Positions 18,403 through 27,828 of a stretch of DNA of 60,960 nt are shown piece after piece (the stretch's first letter is position 1; every line of letters begins with the position of its first letter). The position numbers and the translations under genes are program-made. The stretch is from MED-G20 sp038108155. Its GTDB lineage: Bacteria; Bacteroidota; Bacteroidia; Flavobacteriales_D; Parvicellaceae. The stretch is from contig JAYNHP010000010.1 in the NCBI GenBank assembly GCA_038108155.1, positions 1 to 60,960 of the forward strand, read 5' to 3'. The notes beneath the pieces are model-generated. The model saw only the letters and a program-made list of their open reading frames with translations. It ran no database searches and was not told where the DNA came from.

Positions 18403-21123
18403 TTATAAATAGGACATTACTTTATTAATAATTTCTTGTTGTCTTCTTTCGAAAACTTTAGGAGAACCTGAAGCAGGACTTCCAGATTCTTCTCTAGAAA
18501 AACACACTATTTTTGAATATTCCCATTTTCTGAGAATATAAGACCATGGACCCATATTTAAGGGTTCTTCCTGAGCCCATACATACTTACAATCCTTTCC
18601 ATATTTACTAAAAATAGATTTTAGTTGAGTTTCTGGAAAAGGATAGAGCTGTTCTAATCTAACAAATGCAATATTTTCTTTGTCTAGTGTTTCGTAATGC
18701 TCTACTAAATCATAATAAAATTTACCAGAGCATAAAACTACCTGATTGATTTTTGAAGGAATTGCAAGAGAATCATCAATAACTTCTTGAAAAGATCCTG
18801 AAGACATTTCCTGAATTGAGGAAACTGCTCTATGGTATCTTAATAGTTTTTTCGGAGTAAACACTACCAATGGCTTTCTAAAAGGTCTAGCAATTTGTCT
18901 TCTTAAAAGGTGGAAATAATTTGCAGGATTTGTACAATTAGCAACTTGAAAATTTTCTTCTGCGCATAACTGTAAAAAACGTTCTATTCTAGCTGAAGAA
19001 TGCTCTGAACCCATACCTTCATATCCGTGTGGCAAAAGCATTACTAAACCGTTTGGCGTTCCCCACTTATCCTCTGCAGCACTTAAAAACTGATCAATTA
19101 TAATCTGGGCACCATTAAAGAAATCTCCAAACTGTGCTTCCCATATAGTTAATCCGTTAGGAGTATTAAAAGCATAACCATAGTCAAATCCTAAAACAGC
19201 ATATTCGGAAAGAAGGGAATTGTATATTTCAAATTTTCCTTGGTGATCATTGAGAAGGTTTAAAGGAACTATTTCTTCTTCGTCGTCTTCTGTTTTTACA
19301 ATAGCATGTCTGTGAGAAAATGTACCTCTTTCAACATCTTGCCCAGATATTCGAATAGATTTTCCTTCATCAAGAAGTGTAGCATAAGCTAGAAGTTCAC
19401 CCATTGCCCAATCCAGTTTATCTGATTCTATCATTTTCAATCTATCATCAAAAAGCTTTACAATTTTTCTAAAATATTTTTTACCTGCAGGCAAGGAATT
19501 CATTTTTTTGGCAAGTAAAAGCAACTTACTTTTCTCCACTCCAGTAGGTGGTGAGTTTTCAAAATCGTCTCTTTTTGATTTTCTAAAACCGGACCAAACT
19601 TCTTCTAAAAAATTAGTGATTTTGGCTTTTTCAATTTGTTTAGCATCGTCTAAACGCTCTTGAAGCATGTCGTCAAATTCTTTTTCCATTTGATTACCTT
19701 CTTCAATATTCACCACATTTTCATCCACTAATTTTTTTAAATAAATTTCTCTTGGATTGGGATGATTTGCAATGATTTTGTAAAGTTTAGGCTGTGTAAA
19801 TTTTGGTTCATCACCTTCATTATGGCCATATTTTCTGTAACATAATAAGTCAACGAAAACATCTCTAGAAAATTCTTGTCTATATCTTAGAGCAATATCA
19901 AGAGTTTGAACTACTGCTTCAATATCGTCTCCATTAACATGAAATACTGGACAAAGAGTAGATTTTGCAATATCTGTACAGTAAGTACTAGACCTGGCAT
20001 CTAAATAATTAGTAGTAAATCCTACTTGATTATTAATTACAATATGCAGGCTACCGCCAGTTCTATAACCCTTGAGTTGCGCCATTTGAACCACTTCATA
20101 AACTACACCTTGACCAGCTATAGCTGCATCACCATGAATTAGAATAGGTAAAATTTTCTTCTCGTCTCCTCCTAATTCGTGATCTATTTTAGATCTTGTA
20201 ATCCCTTCAACTACTGGATCTACTGCTTCTAAATGTGATGGATTTGGTGACAGAGTTATTTTCACATTATTGCCACTATCTGTCACCACTTCTGAAGTTA
20301 TTCCTAAGTGATACTTAACATCTCCATCAAAAAGAACTTCTTCATCATATTCTTTCCCCTCAAATTCACTAAAAATCTTGTCATAAGTTTTATTAAAAAT
20401 ATTTGCCAAAACATTTAACCTTCCCCTATGTGCCATTCCAACAACAAATTCTTTCAAACCTAAGTTGGAACCATTTTCAATTAAAACATCCAAAGCAGGT
20501 ATTAGAGACTCTGCACCTTCAATGGAAAAACGTTTTTGGCCAACAAACTTTTTTTGAAGAAATTGCTCAAATACTGTAGCTTGATTTAATTTATGTAAAA
20601 TATGTTTTTTTTGGTCTTTAGAAAACTGAGGTCTATTTTTAAGTTCTATATTCCTTCTTATCCATTCTACTCTTTCTGGGTGTCTTATATATTGGTACTC
20701 GATTCCTATTGATTCGCAGTAAGTTGCCTCTAAATGAATAATTATGTCATTTAATGAACAAGGTTCTAAGCCAACTTGTTCACTAGCCTGAAAAACAGTC
20801 AATAAATCTTCTTGATCTAAACCAAAATTTTTTATTTCCAATGTTGGATGGTATTTTCTTCTATCCCTAACTGGATTTGTTTTGGTGAAAAGATGACCTC
20901 TAGAGCGGTAGGCATTTATTAAATTAATAACCCTAAACTCTTTTAAAACATTCGTTGGTATTTCATCGACTTCTTGGTAATTAAATTTAGAAAATTCGTA
21001 GCCATCAAAAAAACTTCTCCAACTTGGCTCTACTAATCTTTTATCCACTAAATATCTTTGATGTAACTCATCTATATAGTCTATATCAATACTGTTTAAA
21101 AAAGAAAATCTATCTAACGCCAT
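18403..21123 (-). CDS. sucA: 2-oxoglutarate dehydrogenase E1 component
   Basis: A 906-residue thiamine-diphosphate E1 enzyme. The N-terminal E1o segment 'IDELHQRYLVDKRLVEPSWRSFFDGYEF' is typical. TPP-binding residues lie in 'ILIHGDAAIAGQGVVYEVVQMA' to 'INNQVGFTTN'. The C-terminal pyrimidine-binding half contains 'GQDVERGTFSHRHA' and 'PHGYEGMGSEHSSARIERFLQL'. It decarboxylates 2-oxoglutarate and reductively succinylates E2. It is divergent from the epimerase gene across a 176-base, very AT-rich spacer. Confidence 0.96.
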   Translation of the reverse strand: MALDRFSFLNSIDIDYIDELHQRYLVDKRLVEPSWRSFFDGYEFSKFNYQEVDEIPTNVLKEFRVINLINAYRSRGHLFTKTNPVRDRRKYHPTLEIKNFGLDQEDLLTVFQASEQVGLEPCSLNDIIIHLEATYCESIGIEYQYIRHPERVEWIRRNIELKNRPQFSKDQKKHILHKLNQATVFEQFLQKKFVGQKRFSIEGAESLIPALDVLIENGSNLGLKEFVVGMAHRGRLNVLANIFNKTYDKIFSEFEGKEYDEEVLFDGDVKYHLGITSEVVTDSGNNVKITLSPNPSHLEAVDPVVEGITRSKIDHELGGDEKKILPILIHGDAAIAGQGVVYEVVQMAQLKGYRTGGSLHIVINNQVGFTTNYLDARSSTYCTDIAKSTLCPVFHVNGDDIEAVVQTLDIALRYRQEFSRDVFVDLLCYRKYGHNEGDEPKFTQPKLYKIIANHPNPREIYLKKLVDENVVNIEEGNQMEKEFDDMLQERLDDAKQIEKAKITNFLEEVWSGFRKSKRDDFENSPPTGVEKSKLLLLAKKMNSLPAGKKYFRKIVKLFDDRLKMIESDKLDWAMGELLAYATLLDEGKSIRISGQDVERGTFSHRHAIVKTEDDEEEIVPLNLLNDHQGKFEIYNSLLSEYAVLGFDYGYAFNTPNGLTIWEAQFGDFFNGAQIIIDQFLSAAEDKWGTPNGLVMLLPHGYEGMGSEHSSARIERFLQLCAEENFQVANCTNPANYFHLLRRQIARPFRKPLVVFTPKKLLRYHRAVSSIQEMSSGSFQEVIDDSLAIPSKINQVVLCSGKFYYDLVEHYETLDKENIAFVRLEQLYPFPETQLKSIFSKYGKDCKYVWAQEEPLNMGPWSYILRKWEYSKIVCFSREESGSPASGSPKVFERRQQEIINKVMSYL

Positions 21124-21287
21124 TATACCAACAAATATGCAAAATAATTAATTGTTATAATAGTTGGAAAGAAGATTCTTTCAGGACTTTTTAAATAAAA
21201 ATTACACTTAAAAAAAAATTACCATTGTTCTTTTTAAATTTTTAAGATTTGATACTAAACAATACCTTCGATATTAATACTTAAATG

Positions 21288-21295
21288 TAATTTTG
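21288..21295 (+). promoter_or_regulatory. Bacteroidota -7 box (TAATTTTG) before the TIGR01777 epimerase gene
   Basis: An exact TAnnTTTG match, four bases (TAGC), then ATG, the same layout as pdxJ. A TTCG lies 17 bases upstream and could be a degenerate -33 element. Predicts a leaderless transcript. Confidence 0.45.
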
Positions 21296-21299
21296 TAGC

Positions 21300-22199
21300 A
21301 TGAAAATTTTAATAACTGGAGGTTCTGGTTTGCTAGGCTCAGCACTAACAAAAAAATTATTAATCAATAATATTGAAGTAGTTCATCTTACTAGAAATAA
21401 GAGTTCAAAAAATGATGTTAAAAATTATCTATGGAACTGGGAGAAGAATGAAATTGATGAAAACTGCTTTATTGATGTTACCCATATTGTCCACCTAGCA
21501 GGAGCAGGAATTGCAGAAAAAGCATGGACACAAAAAAGAAAAGAGCATATAGTAAAAAGTAGAGTTCTCACTACCCGACTTATGTATTCAAAAATAAACG
21601 AGTTAAAATTACCAATATCTGCATTTATTGCTGCTTCTGCAGTTGGAATATATGGTGCTCAAACAAGTGAAAAAATTTTTAATGAAGAAGATGAGCCATT
21701 TGAAGATTTCATGGGAAACTGCTGCAAGCAATGGGAAAATTCAGTAAACAAATTTGAAACAATGTCTAGAGTTGTCAAACTTAGATTAGGAGTAATTTTG
21801 GATAAAAACCACGGTGCTTTACCTAGAATAGCTAATATGGTTAAAAATGGTATAGGATCTCCCTTAGGCAATGGCCAACAATACATGCCTTGGATTCATA
21901 TAGATGATGCTGTTAACATATTCTTCAATTCCATTGTAAATGATAAAATTTTTGGAACTTTTAATGCCGTGTCTAGTGACTATATAACTAATTCAGAACT
22001 GACTAGAAAAATTGGTGAAGTTTTTAATAAAAAAATATGGCTTCCCAATGTGCCAAGTTTTGTACTTAAATTTCTTTATGGAGAAATGTCTGACACCATA
22101 TTAAAAGGGGTTAAAGTTTCTAATGAAAAATTAAAAGAAATAGACCTGAAATTAAAATTTGAAAAAATAGAGTCAGCTCTTTCTGAAATCTATTCTTAA
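21300..22199 (+). CDS. TIGR01777-family NAD-dependent epimerase/dehydratase-like protein
   Basis: A 299-residue Rossmann protein of the SulA/YfcH (TIGR01777) type. The nucleotide-binding motif is 'ITGGSGLLGSALTKKLL' at the start. 'IVHLAGAGIAEKAWTQKRK' and 'SAVGIYGAQTSEKIFNEED' are family signatures, and a DUF1731 C-terminal domain begins near 'WLPNVPSFVLKFLYGEMSD'. Substrate unknown; homologues have been tied loosely to cell division or sugar modification. It overlaps the convergent polyprenyl synthase gene by 4 bases. Confidence 0.88.
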   Translation: MKILITGGSGLLGSALTKKLLINNIEVVHLTRNKSSKNDVKNYLWNWEKNEIDENCFIDVTHIVHLAGAGIAEKAWTQKRKEHIVKSRVLTTRLMYSKINELKLPISAFIAASAVGIYGAQTSEKIFNEEDEPFEDFMGNCCKQWENSVNKFETMSRVVKLRLGVILDKNHGALPRIANMVKNGIGSPLGNGQQYMPWIHIDDAVNIFFNSIVNDKIFGTFNAVSSDYITNSELTRKIGEVFNKKIWLPNVPSFVLKFLYGEMSDTILKGVKVSNEKLKEIDLKLKFEKIESALSEIYS

Positions 22200-23161
22200 A
22201 ACTTTCTATTCATTAACTGAACAGAAAAATTTTTAATAATTTTCTTTTTTTCTTCTGACAAAGATAAGTTTCGCAATGAAACCATAGACTTATTATAAAA
22301 ATCATTTTTTGATTCTTGAGCAACTTTCAAAACATCATATTTAAGGTAAAAATCTTTGACTTTTGATACTATTTGATTATTACTGAGTTGTTTGTCGTCA
22401 ATAATATCATTAACCATATTCTTATCTTCTGTGGATGCTTTTCTTAAAAAGTCAATAAATAAAATTGTTTTCTTTTTTTCAATAATATCTCCACCAACTT
22501 GTTTCCCAAAATTATTCTCATTTGGGAATACGTCTAAAATATCGTCATGAATTTGAAAAGAAGTTCCGAGATTAAAACCAAAATCGTAAAGCAATTGCGC
22601 ATCTTTTTCTGAGGCGCCTCCAATTAATGCCCCCATTTTTAAAGAGCACGCAACTAAAACAGCCGTTTTAAGCTGAATCATTTTTAAATAATCGTTAATT
22701 GAGATTATTTCTAATTTCTCAAATTCCATGTCTAAAGACTGCCCCTCACATACCTCTACAGCAGTTTGTTGGAAAATTTGATGCAATGTTGGAGATTGGG
22801 AGGAAGAGTTCGATAATAGCTGGTTTACAATTGCATACAATAAATCTCCAGAAAGAATAGCTATATTTTCATCCCACTTTTTATGTACAGCAGGTAAGTT
22901 TCTTCTAATTGGTGCTTTATCCATGATATCGTCATGAATCAATGTGAAATTATGAAAAAGCTCAATTGCAATTGCTTCATTAATAGCTAAAAGAGGTTGA
23001 TTGGAGAATAAATCTGTAGCCATTAGGGCAAGTGATGATCTAAACCTTTTTCCGCCGTTACTAATGATATACTTTATAGGATCATAAATTGAAAGAAGTG
23101 GTAATTTATCACTAAATAGTCTTAACTCTTTGTCAATAATTTCTTTGTACTCAATTAGCAT
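22196..23161 (-). CDS. Polyprenyl synthetase (trans-isoprenyl diphosphate synthase)
   Basis: A 321-residue trans-prenyltransferase. The first Asp-rich motif is DDIMD at 77-81 ('LIHDDIMDKAPIRRN'), the second 'FQIHDDILDVF' near residue 208. 'GGKRFRSSLALMA' is the N-terminal substrate-binding block. It elongates farnesyl or geranylgeranyl diphosphate, most likely for the menaquinone side chain or carotenoid precursors; chain length cannot be assigned securely. It is 9 bases downstream of rfbA. Confidence 0.9.
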   Translation of the reverse strand: MLIEYKEIIDKELRLFSDKLPLLSIYDPIKYIISNGGKRFRSSLALMATDLFSNQPLLAINEAIAIELFHNFTLIHDDIMDKAPIRRNLPAVHKKWDENIAILSGDLLYAIVNQLLSNSSSQSPTLHQIFQQTAVEVCEGQSLDMEFEKLEIISINDYLKMIQLKTAVLVACSLKMGALIGGASEKDAQLLYDFGFNLGTSFQIHDDILDVFPNENNFGKQVGGDIIEKKKTILFIDFLRKASTEDKNMVNDIIDDKQLSNNQIVSKVKDFYLKYDVLKVAQESKNDFYNKSMVSLRNLSLSEEKKKIIKNFSVQLMNRKF

Positions 23162-23170
23162 AATAATTTA

Positions 23171-24031
23171 TCAATCAATTAAACTCATCAAATAATTTCC
23201 ATACCCACTTTTCAATAGCGGAATAGCAAGTTCTTTAAGCTTTGCATCGTTAATGAAGCCATTGGAGTATGCAACTGCTTCAATACAACCCACTCCAAAA
23301 CCCTGTCTTTCTTCAATAGTTTGAACAAAATTGGAAGCCTGTATAAGGGAGGTAAAAGTTCCTGTATCTAACCAAGCAATTCCTCTTGGTAGGGTTTTAA
23401 CCTGTAGTTTGCCAGATTTTAGATATTCCTGGTTTACATCTGTTATTTCATATTCTCCTCTAGCACTAGGTTTTAAGTTTTCAGCAATCTTAATGACCTC
23501 ATTATCGTAAAAATATAGACCTGGTACTGCATAATTAGATTTTGGATTTTCTGGCTTTTCCTCAATAGAAATTGCTTTTCCTTGATTGTCAAATTCAACT
23601 ACTCCGTATCTTTCTGGATCATGAACTCGGTAAGCAAATATTAATCCACCATCAGGATCAATAGAGCTTTCTAATTTTTCTCCCATACCACCTCCAAAAA
23701 ATATATTATCCCCAAGAATTAGAGCAACATTATCGTTTCCGATAAACTGTTTGCCAATTACAAATGCTTGGGCTAAACCGTTAGGTTCGTTTTGAATTTG
23801 ATATTCAAATCTACATCCTAGTTTAGAACCATCGCCTAAAAGATGTTTAAATAGCGGTTGATCATTTGGGGTAGTAATAAATAGTATTTCTCTGATTCCA
23901 GCATGCATTAATGTGGAAAGAGGGTAATAAATCATTGGCTTGTTGTAAACAGGCATTAATTGTTTGCTAACAGCTAATGTAAGTGGATGAAGTCTAGTAC
24001 CTGAACCACCTGCTAAAATAATTCCTTTCAT
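23171..24031 (-). CDS. rfbA: Glucose-1-phosphate thymidylyltransferase
   Basis: A 286-residue nucleotidyltransferase. The N-terminal 'GIILAGGSGTRLHPLTLAVSKQLMPVYNKPMIYYPLSTLM' block is the dTDP-glucose pyrophosphorylase signature (positions 3-42). 'ILGDNIFFG' and 'YGVVEFD' bind sugar and metal. It makes dTDP-glucose from dTTP and glucose 1-phosphate for rhamnose or other deoxysugars. The rfbBCD partners are not in this window. It sits between the RND exporter and polyprenyl synthase genes, all minus and closely spaced. Confidence 0.94.
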   Translation of the reverse strand: MKGIILAGGSGTRLHPLTLAVSKQLMPVYNKPMIYYPLSTLMHAGIREILFITTPNDQPLFKHLLGDGSKLGCRFEYQIQNEPNGLAQAFVIGKQFIGNDNVALILGDNIFFGGGMGEKLESSIDPDGGLIFAYRVHDPERYGVVEFDNQGKAISIEEKPENPKSNYAVPGLYFYDNEVIKIAENLKPSARGEYEITDVNQEYLKSGKLQVKTLPRGIAWLDTGTFTSLIQASNFVQTIEERQGFGVGCIEAVAYSNGFINDAKLKELAIPLLKSGYGNYLMSLID

Positions 24032-24034
24032 TGT

Positions 24035-26671
24035 TTATAATTTATCTAATTCTATATCGGAATCATCGTAAAAATAATCCTCCGAATTTTTAAAATTTTT
24101 ACTTAAAACTATTTTCTCTAGTGATAAGAGCAATGAGGGTAATAAAATTAAATTGGTAAGCATAGCTACAAACAAGGTTAACGAAACTAAAACTCCCAGA
24201 GCTTGTGTTCCTCCAAATTCAGAAGCAGTGAAAATTGAAAATCCGAAAAATAAAATTATGGACGTGTAAATCATACTAACCCCAGTTTCTTTTATAGAAA
24301 TTTCAACAGCATCAGAGATAGTTTTTGATTTTAACTCCTGACGATATTTTGCCAAAAAGTGAATAGTATCATCTATAGATATTCCAAAAGCAATACTAAA
24401 AACTAAAATTGTAGAGGGCTTAATACTAATTCCAAAATAACCCATTAAGGCAGAAGTAAATATTAAGGGCAATAAATTTGGCAGCAATGAAACCAACACC
24501 ATTTTAAGAGACTTGAATAAAATAGACATAATTATTGCAATTACCATAATTGCTAGAAGTAAACTAATCATTAAATTCTTAATCATATAAGTAGTTCCTT
24601 TGGTAAATAATACTCCCGAACCAGTTATATCAGACTTTACATTTAAGGACCCTACAGATTGTTTAATGGCGTCACTAAACTCTTGTTTTCCATATAGTTT
24701 TTCAATGGCAGAACTTCTTATGGGAAATTCATTATTTAAAACTAAGTCTCCGTTGGTCAAAATTTGTTTTACCCTGTAGCTTACAATTTGATTGGAGGAA
24801 TAAAATTTATCTACTGTACCATCTTTCACGGCTTTTTCATAAAGAATTTGTTCTTTGTTAATTATGCTATCAATTCTGTAATTTATTCGTTCTATTAAGC
24901 TATCCATGGCTGCAGTTCCAATATCTGCAATTTGCAAAGTAATTCTTGTTGTTAAATGGGTAGAGTCTAAAAAACTTCCAACAAAACCATTACTGTTATC
25001 GGTTTTGGAATCAATAAAACTATTTTTAAAATACTTTGATTTTATAATTCTAGAAAAATATTTTTGGTCTTTAGTTTTACTAAAATTTAGTTCGTATTTT
25101 GATTTCTTTCCGTTAGAATAAGACTGAGAAATAAACTTCATAGCATCTACTATAGATAAAGACTTAGAAAGATATTTTTCGGATTTTAAAGACTCTTGTA
25201 GTTTTTGAATTTTAGCAATATTTGAAAAACTTTTATAAATAGTATCTTTATAGGTAAGCACTATTTCAAAAGGGAGAACTCCATTAAGCTCTTTTTCGAA
25301 AAACTTCAAATCTTTTACTATTTGTCCATTTTTTGGGAAATCATCTGTAAAATTTCCCGTAACATGCATTAAACTTACCCCATAAGCTCCAAAAAATAAC
25401 AATATAATTGTGGATATATATACCTGCTTTCTGTAACTTCTTGAGAAAATGACTAATGTATTTACAAAACTAAAAATCCATTTCCTATCTAGATGTTTGA
25501 TGTGTTTTTCTCTTGGAGGAGGTAAAAAACTATATATAATTGGGACAAGACATATACTTATTATAAACATACATAAGATGTTGATAAATGAAACCAATCC
25601 AAATTCAATCATTATTGAAGAGTTTGTGAAAACAAATGTTCCAAAACCTAAAGCAGTGGTTGCATTGGTTAAAAAAGTTGCATTTCCTACTTTCTGTATA
25701 ATTTTATCCAAAGCAGAGAGTTTATCTCCGTGATTTTTAAACTCTTGTTGGTATTTGTTAATTAAATAAATACAATTAGGGATACCAATTACAATTATTA
25801 ATGGTGGAATCAAAGCCATAAGTGATGTCAACTCGTAACCAAATATTCCTATAACACCCATAGACCAGGTAACACCTACTAAAACAACAATCATAGAAAT
25901 GACAACTACTTTGAAGGACTTAAAAAAGACAAAAAGCAATAATGAAGTAACCAATAAAGCTAATAAGACAAATATTTGTAACTCTGATTTAATTATTGTC
26001 ATAACATAAGACCTTATGTAAGGAAGACCAGAAAATTTCCAGTTTTCAAACAAATGATCGTAGGACATTGCAATTTCATTGATTTCACTAATTAGCGTAC
26101 CACGGGATTTAGAATTAAATACCTCTTTGTTTAAGAACAACATCATTAAGTGTAAATCACTAGATTTTTTATAGACAATATCCTTGTAGAAACTAAGGTT
26201 GCTTATAACCTTAGAGATACTATCAATCTTTTTTTGACTTAATGGGTAATTGTCAACTATCTGAACTAGATTAAATTTACCTTCCTTCTTGTCTTTAATA
26301 ATATTGTATAGATGACCCTCTGAAAAAATTGAGTCTATTGCATTTTTGTAATAACTGGTATCTTTTTCCTTTACTAAAACAGAAACATTTCCAATACTAT
26401 CGGCCATTTCCAACCAAGCATTAAATTTTTTTTCAGAGTAAAAATCAGGTTCTGTAGTTGCAATAACTAACATCAAACCATCTTGACCGAAGTTAGATTT
26501 AAAGTTCTTATAAGCAATAAAAGTAGAATCGTTATCTGGAAGAAGTTTATTAATCTGGTATTGCAACTTAATTTTAGTAGCAAAAAAACCAAAAAAGACT
26601 GTTAGAACTAAAATCAGAAAAACAATTAAAATTCTGTTATTAAGAATAATTTTAGAAATATTCTTCCACAT
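24035..26671 (-). CDS. RND-superfamily (MMPL/SSD-like) exporter
   Basis: An 878-residue membrane protein with the RND duplication. TM1 is at about 12-32, followed by a large periplasmic loop. TM2-6 (about 228-385) include 'LIPPLIIVIGIPNCIYLINKYQQE', the sterol-sensing-like core. A seventh TM is near 415, with a second loop and another TM bundle (about 690-860), containing 'SIAFGISIDDTIHFLAKYRQEL' with paired Asp in the proton-relay position. Such proteins move lipids or hydrophobic compounds across the inner membrane without necessarily using TolC. Substrate unknown. It is 3 bases upstream of rfbA. Confidence 0.85.
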   Translation of the reverse strand: MWKNISKIILNNRILIVFLILVLTVFFGFFATKIKLQYQINKLLPDNDSTFIAYKNFKSNFGQDGLMLVIATTEPDFYSEKKFNAWLEMADSIGNVSVLVKEKDTSYYKNAIDSIFSEGHLYNIIKDKKEGKFNLVQIVDNYPLSQKKIDSISKVISNLSFYKDIVYKKSSDLHLMMLFLNKEVFNSKSRGTLISEINEIAMSYDHLFENWKFSGLPYIRSYVMTIIKSELQIFVLLALLVTSLLLFVFFKSFKVVVISMIVVLVGVTWSMGVIGIFGYELTSLMALIPPLIIVIGIPNCIYLINKYQQEFKNHGDKLSALDKIIQKVGNATFLTNATTALGFGTFVFTNSSIMIEFGLVSFINILCMFIISICLVPIIYSFLPPPREKHIKHLDRKWIFSFVNTLVIFSRSYRKQVYISTIILLFFGAYGVSLMHVTGNFTDDFPKNGQIVKDLKFFEKELNGVLPFEIVLTYKDTIYKSFSNIAKIQKLQESLKSEKYLSKSLSIVDAMKFISQSYSNGKKSKYELNFSKTKDQKYFSRIIKSKYFKNSFIDSKTDNSNGFVGSFLDSTHLTTRITLQIADIGTAAMDSLIERINYRIDSIINKEQILYEKAVKDGTVDKFYSSNQIVSYRVKQILTNGDLVLNNEFPIRSSAIEKLYGKQEFSDAIKQSVGSLNVKSDITGSGVLFTKGTTYMIKNLMISLLLAIMVIAIIMSILFKSLKMVLVSLLPNLLPLIFTSALMGYFGISIKPSTILVFSIAFGISIDDTIHFLAKYRQELKSKTISDAVEISIKETGVSMIYTSIILFFGFSIFTASEFGGTQALGVLVSLTLFVAMLTNLILLPSLLLSLEKIVLSKNFKNSEDYFYDDSDIELDKL

Positions 26672-26769
26672 TTTAAACTAAATTACAATAAACATACGCT
26701 AAGTTATCAATTAATAGAGAAGTTAAAGACTATTAGAATAAAGGATTTTACTAATTTTAGAAAAAACGA

Positions 26770-27786
26770 ATGCATAAATCTGAACTAATAGCCTTAATTA
26801 AATTTTTTTCTGTTAAAAAAGCAGGAAATGTAATTAGGCTTTACCTAAGTTTTTTAGTTTCTAGGTTTTTAAAAAAACCTATTATTTCAGGACTTCCATT
26901 TGCATTAAGTATAGAACCAACCACTTCTTGTAATTTAGGTTGTCCAGAATGTCCCAGTGGGCTAAAACAATTCACAAGAAAAACAGGAAATCTTTCCATT
27001 GCTTTAAATAAAAAAATAATTGATGAGCTAAAAGGTAGATTAACATATATAAATTACTACTTCCAAGGAGAGCCTTATATAAACAAAAACTTTTTTGATT
27101 TTGTCCAATATGCTAATTCAAAAAAAATATTTTGTTCAACATCTACTAATGGTCATTTTCTTAATGATGAAAATTGTGTGAAAACAATTAAATCTGGTCT
27201 AAAAAGATTAATCATATCTATAGATGGAAATAGCCAAGAGACCTATGAAGTATATCGTAAAAAAGGGAAATACAAAAGAGTAATAGATGGGACGAAAAAT
27301 ATTATTAAATGGAAAAAGGAATTAAATAGTAAGTACCCCCACATAATCTTTCAATTTTTGGTAGTTAAAACCAATGAGCATTTAGTAGAGGAAATGAAAA
27401 CTTTAGCAGCAGATCTAGGAGTAGACGAACTACGATTAAAAACTGCTCAATTCTACAATTTTGAAAACGGAAATGAATTGATTCCAGATAATGAAAAATA
27501 TTCTAGATATAGGAAAACAAAGAATGGAAATTATATTCTTAAAAATAAATTTTCTAATCATTGCTGGCGAATGTGGAGCAGTGCCGTTGTGACCTCAAAA
27601 GGTGGAATAGTACCTTGTTGTTTTGATAAGGACGCAGTAAATACCCTAGGAGATTTAGAAAAAGAAAATTTTGAAAAAGTTTGGCTAAGTAAAAAGTACA
27701 ATGATTTTAGAAAACAAATATTTTTGGATAGAAAAGAGATTGAAATTTGTCAAAATTGTTCCGAAGGCTCGAAAGTATGGGCATAA
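26770..27786 (+). CDS. Radical SAM protein with SPASM domain
   Basis: A 338-residue radical SAM enzyme. The CxxxCxxC cluster motif is Cys54, Cys58, Cys61 in 'TTSCNLGCPECPSG'. 'TSTNGHFL' and 'RLIISIDG' follow the usual barrel. A C-terminal SPASM-type region contains 'NHCWRMW', 'GIVPCCFDKDAVNTLGDL' and 'EICQNCSEG', enough cysteines for an auxiliary Fe-S cluster. Residues about 1-40 are basic and hydrophobic and might contact the membrane. The family modifies peptides, proteins or small molecules; no substrate is evident. Single-gene unit, convergent with a small acidic lipoprotein. Confidence 0.88.
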   Translation: MHKSELIALIKFFSVKKAGNVIRLYLSFLVSRFLKKPIISGLPFALSIEPTTSCNLGCPECPSGLKQFTRKTGNLSIALNKKIIDELKGRLTYINYYFQGEPYINKNFFDFVQYANSKKIFCSTSTNGHFLNDENCVKTIKSGLKRLIISIDGNSQETYEVYRKKGKYKRVIDGTKNIIKWKKELNSKYPHIIFQFLVVKTNEHLVEEMKTLAADLGVDELRLKTAQFYNFENGNELIPDNEKYSRYRKTKNGNYILKNKFSNHCWRMWSSAVVTSKGGIVPCCFDKDAVNTLGDLEKENFEKVWLSKKYNDFRKQIFLDRKEIEICQNCSEGSKVWA

Positions 27787-27808
27787 AAAAAGCCCTACAA
27801 AGGGCTTT
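27787..27808. terminator. Bidirectional terminator between the radical SAM and small lipoprotein genes
   Basis: A perfect 8-bp stem (27789-27796 with 27801-27808) around loop ACAA. Seven A residues precede the GC part, giving a strong U-run for the minus-strand transcript. On the plus strand the tail is only TTTAAATAAATT, so termination there is weaker. It begins directly after the radical SAM stop codon. Confidence 0.8.
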
Positions 27809-27828
27809 AAATAAATTCAAAAAGAATT

